A stretch of DNA of 64,000 nucleotides from Streptomyces sp. NBC_01231 (GTDB lineage Bacteria > Actinomycetota > Actinomycetes > Streptomycetales > Streptomycetaceae). The translations under genes and the position numbers were made by a program. The DNA is taken from positions 7,564,001-7,628,000 of the forward strand of contig CP108521.1 of assembly GCA_035999765.1 (NCBI GenBank). The letters are read 5' to 3'. This document shows, in pieces, positions 63,984 to 64,000 of the stretch (positions within the stretch are counted from its first letter, which is position 1; every line of letters begins with the position of its first letter). A model generated the notes under the pieces. That model was given only the letters and a program-made list of their open reading frames with translations. It was not told the DNA's origin and did no database searches.

Positions 63984-64000
63984 CGCGTACGGCCGAGCAC

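Overview
The window reads as a high-GC actinomycete chromosome, almost certainly Streptomyces. GC is very high with strong third-position G/C, GTG/TTG starts are frequent, starts often overlap the previous stop, and many families are typical of the genus (SAV_2336-type vWA proteins, DUF5999, DUF6299, DUF4236, HATPase anti-sigma-like proteins). No rRNA, tRNA or CRISPR array is visible.

Region 1 (1-13.4 kb) is conflict-system territory. A 5'-truncated VMAP gene, a MoxR-type AAA+ ATPase and a 1,531-residue vWA + NB-ARC + TPR (FxsT-like) protein form a tightly coupled VMAP-MoxR-vWA ternary system. After an antiporter gene on the other strand come an alpha/beta-hydrolase overlapping a caspase with a C-terminal EAD-like domain, then a small FxSxx-type precursor-like gene and an HExxH peptide-modification enzyme.

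Region 2 (13.5-33 kb) is mostly metabolic: arginine deiminase and ornithine carbamoyltransferase; an aryl-CoA degradation cluster (enoyl-CoA hydratase, salicylyl/aminobenzoyl-CoA monooxygenase-OYE fusion, PaaX, CoA ligase, acyl-CoA dehydrogenase, RidA) that fits anthranilate or salicylate; a kdpFABC potassium pump preceded by an extra tiny membrane protein; and a YcnI-like protein next to a His-rich membrane protein.

Region 3 (33.25-46.55 kb) is the most unusual part. Nine genes run in one direction with short gaps or overlaps and are visibly lower in GC than their surroundings: SDR-like, methyltransferase, aminotransferase, PLP decarboxylase, D-Ala-D-Ala-ligase-like ATP-grasp, amidase, LCAT-like hydrolase, caspase-STAND ATPase, and a giant WD40 protein. 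The first six look like a small amide or peptide metabolite pathway. The last three look like a split caspase/STAND/WD40 suicide or immunity module. Their apparent co-transcription is the best candidate here for an undescribed system. A decayed HATPase gene lies just beyond the right end, and a gene fragment lies near the left end.

Region 4 (47.5-64 kb) returns to chromosomal genes: an HTH-fused MurA-like enzyme, DUF4236, a methyltransferase, aconitase behind a palindrome and a probable iron box, a LuxR-type regulator, a large secreted subtilisin, and a nucleoside hydrolase / PfkB kinase / ABC sugar-or-nucleoside importer group with matching TGGT...ACCA operators. Functional statements rest on motifs and family recognition by eye; no database search was run.
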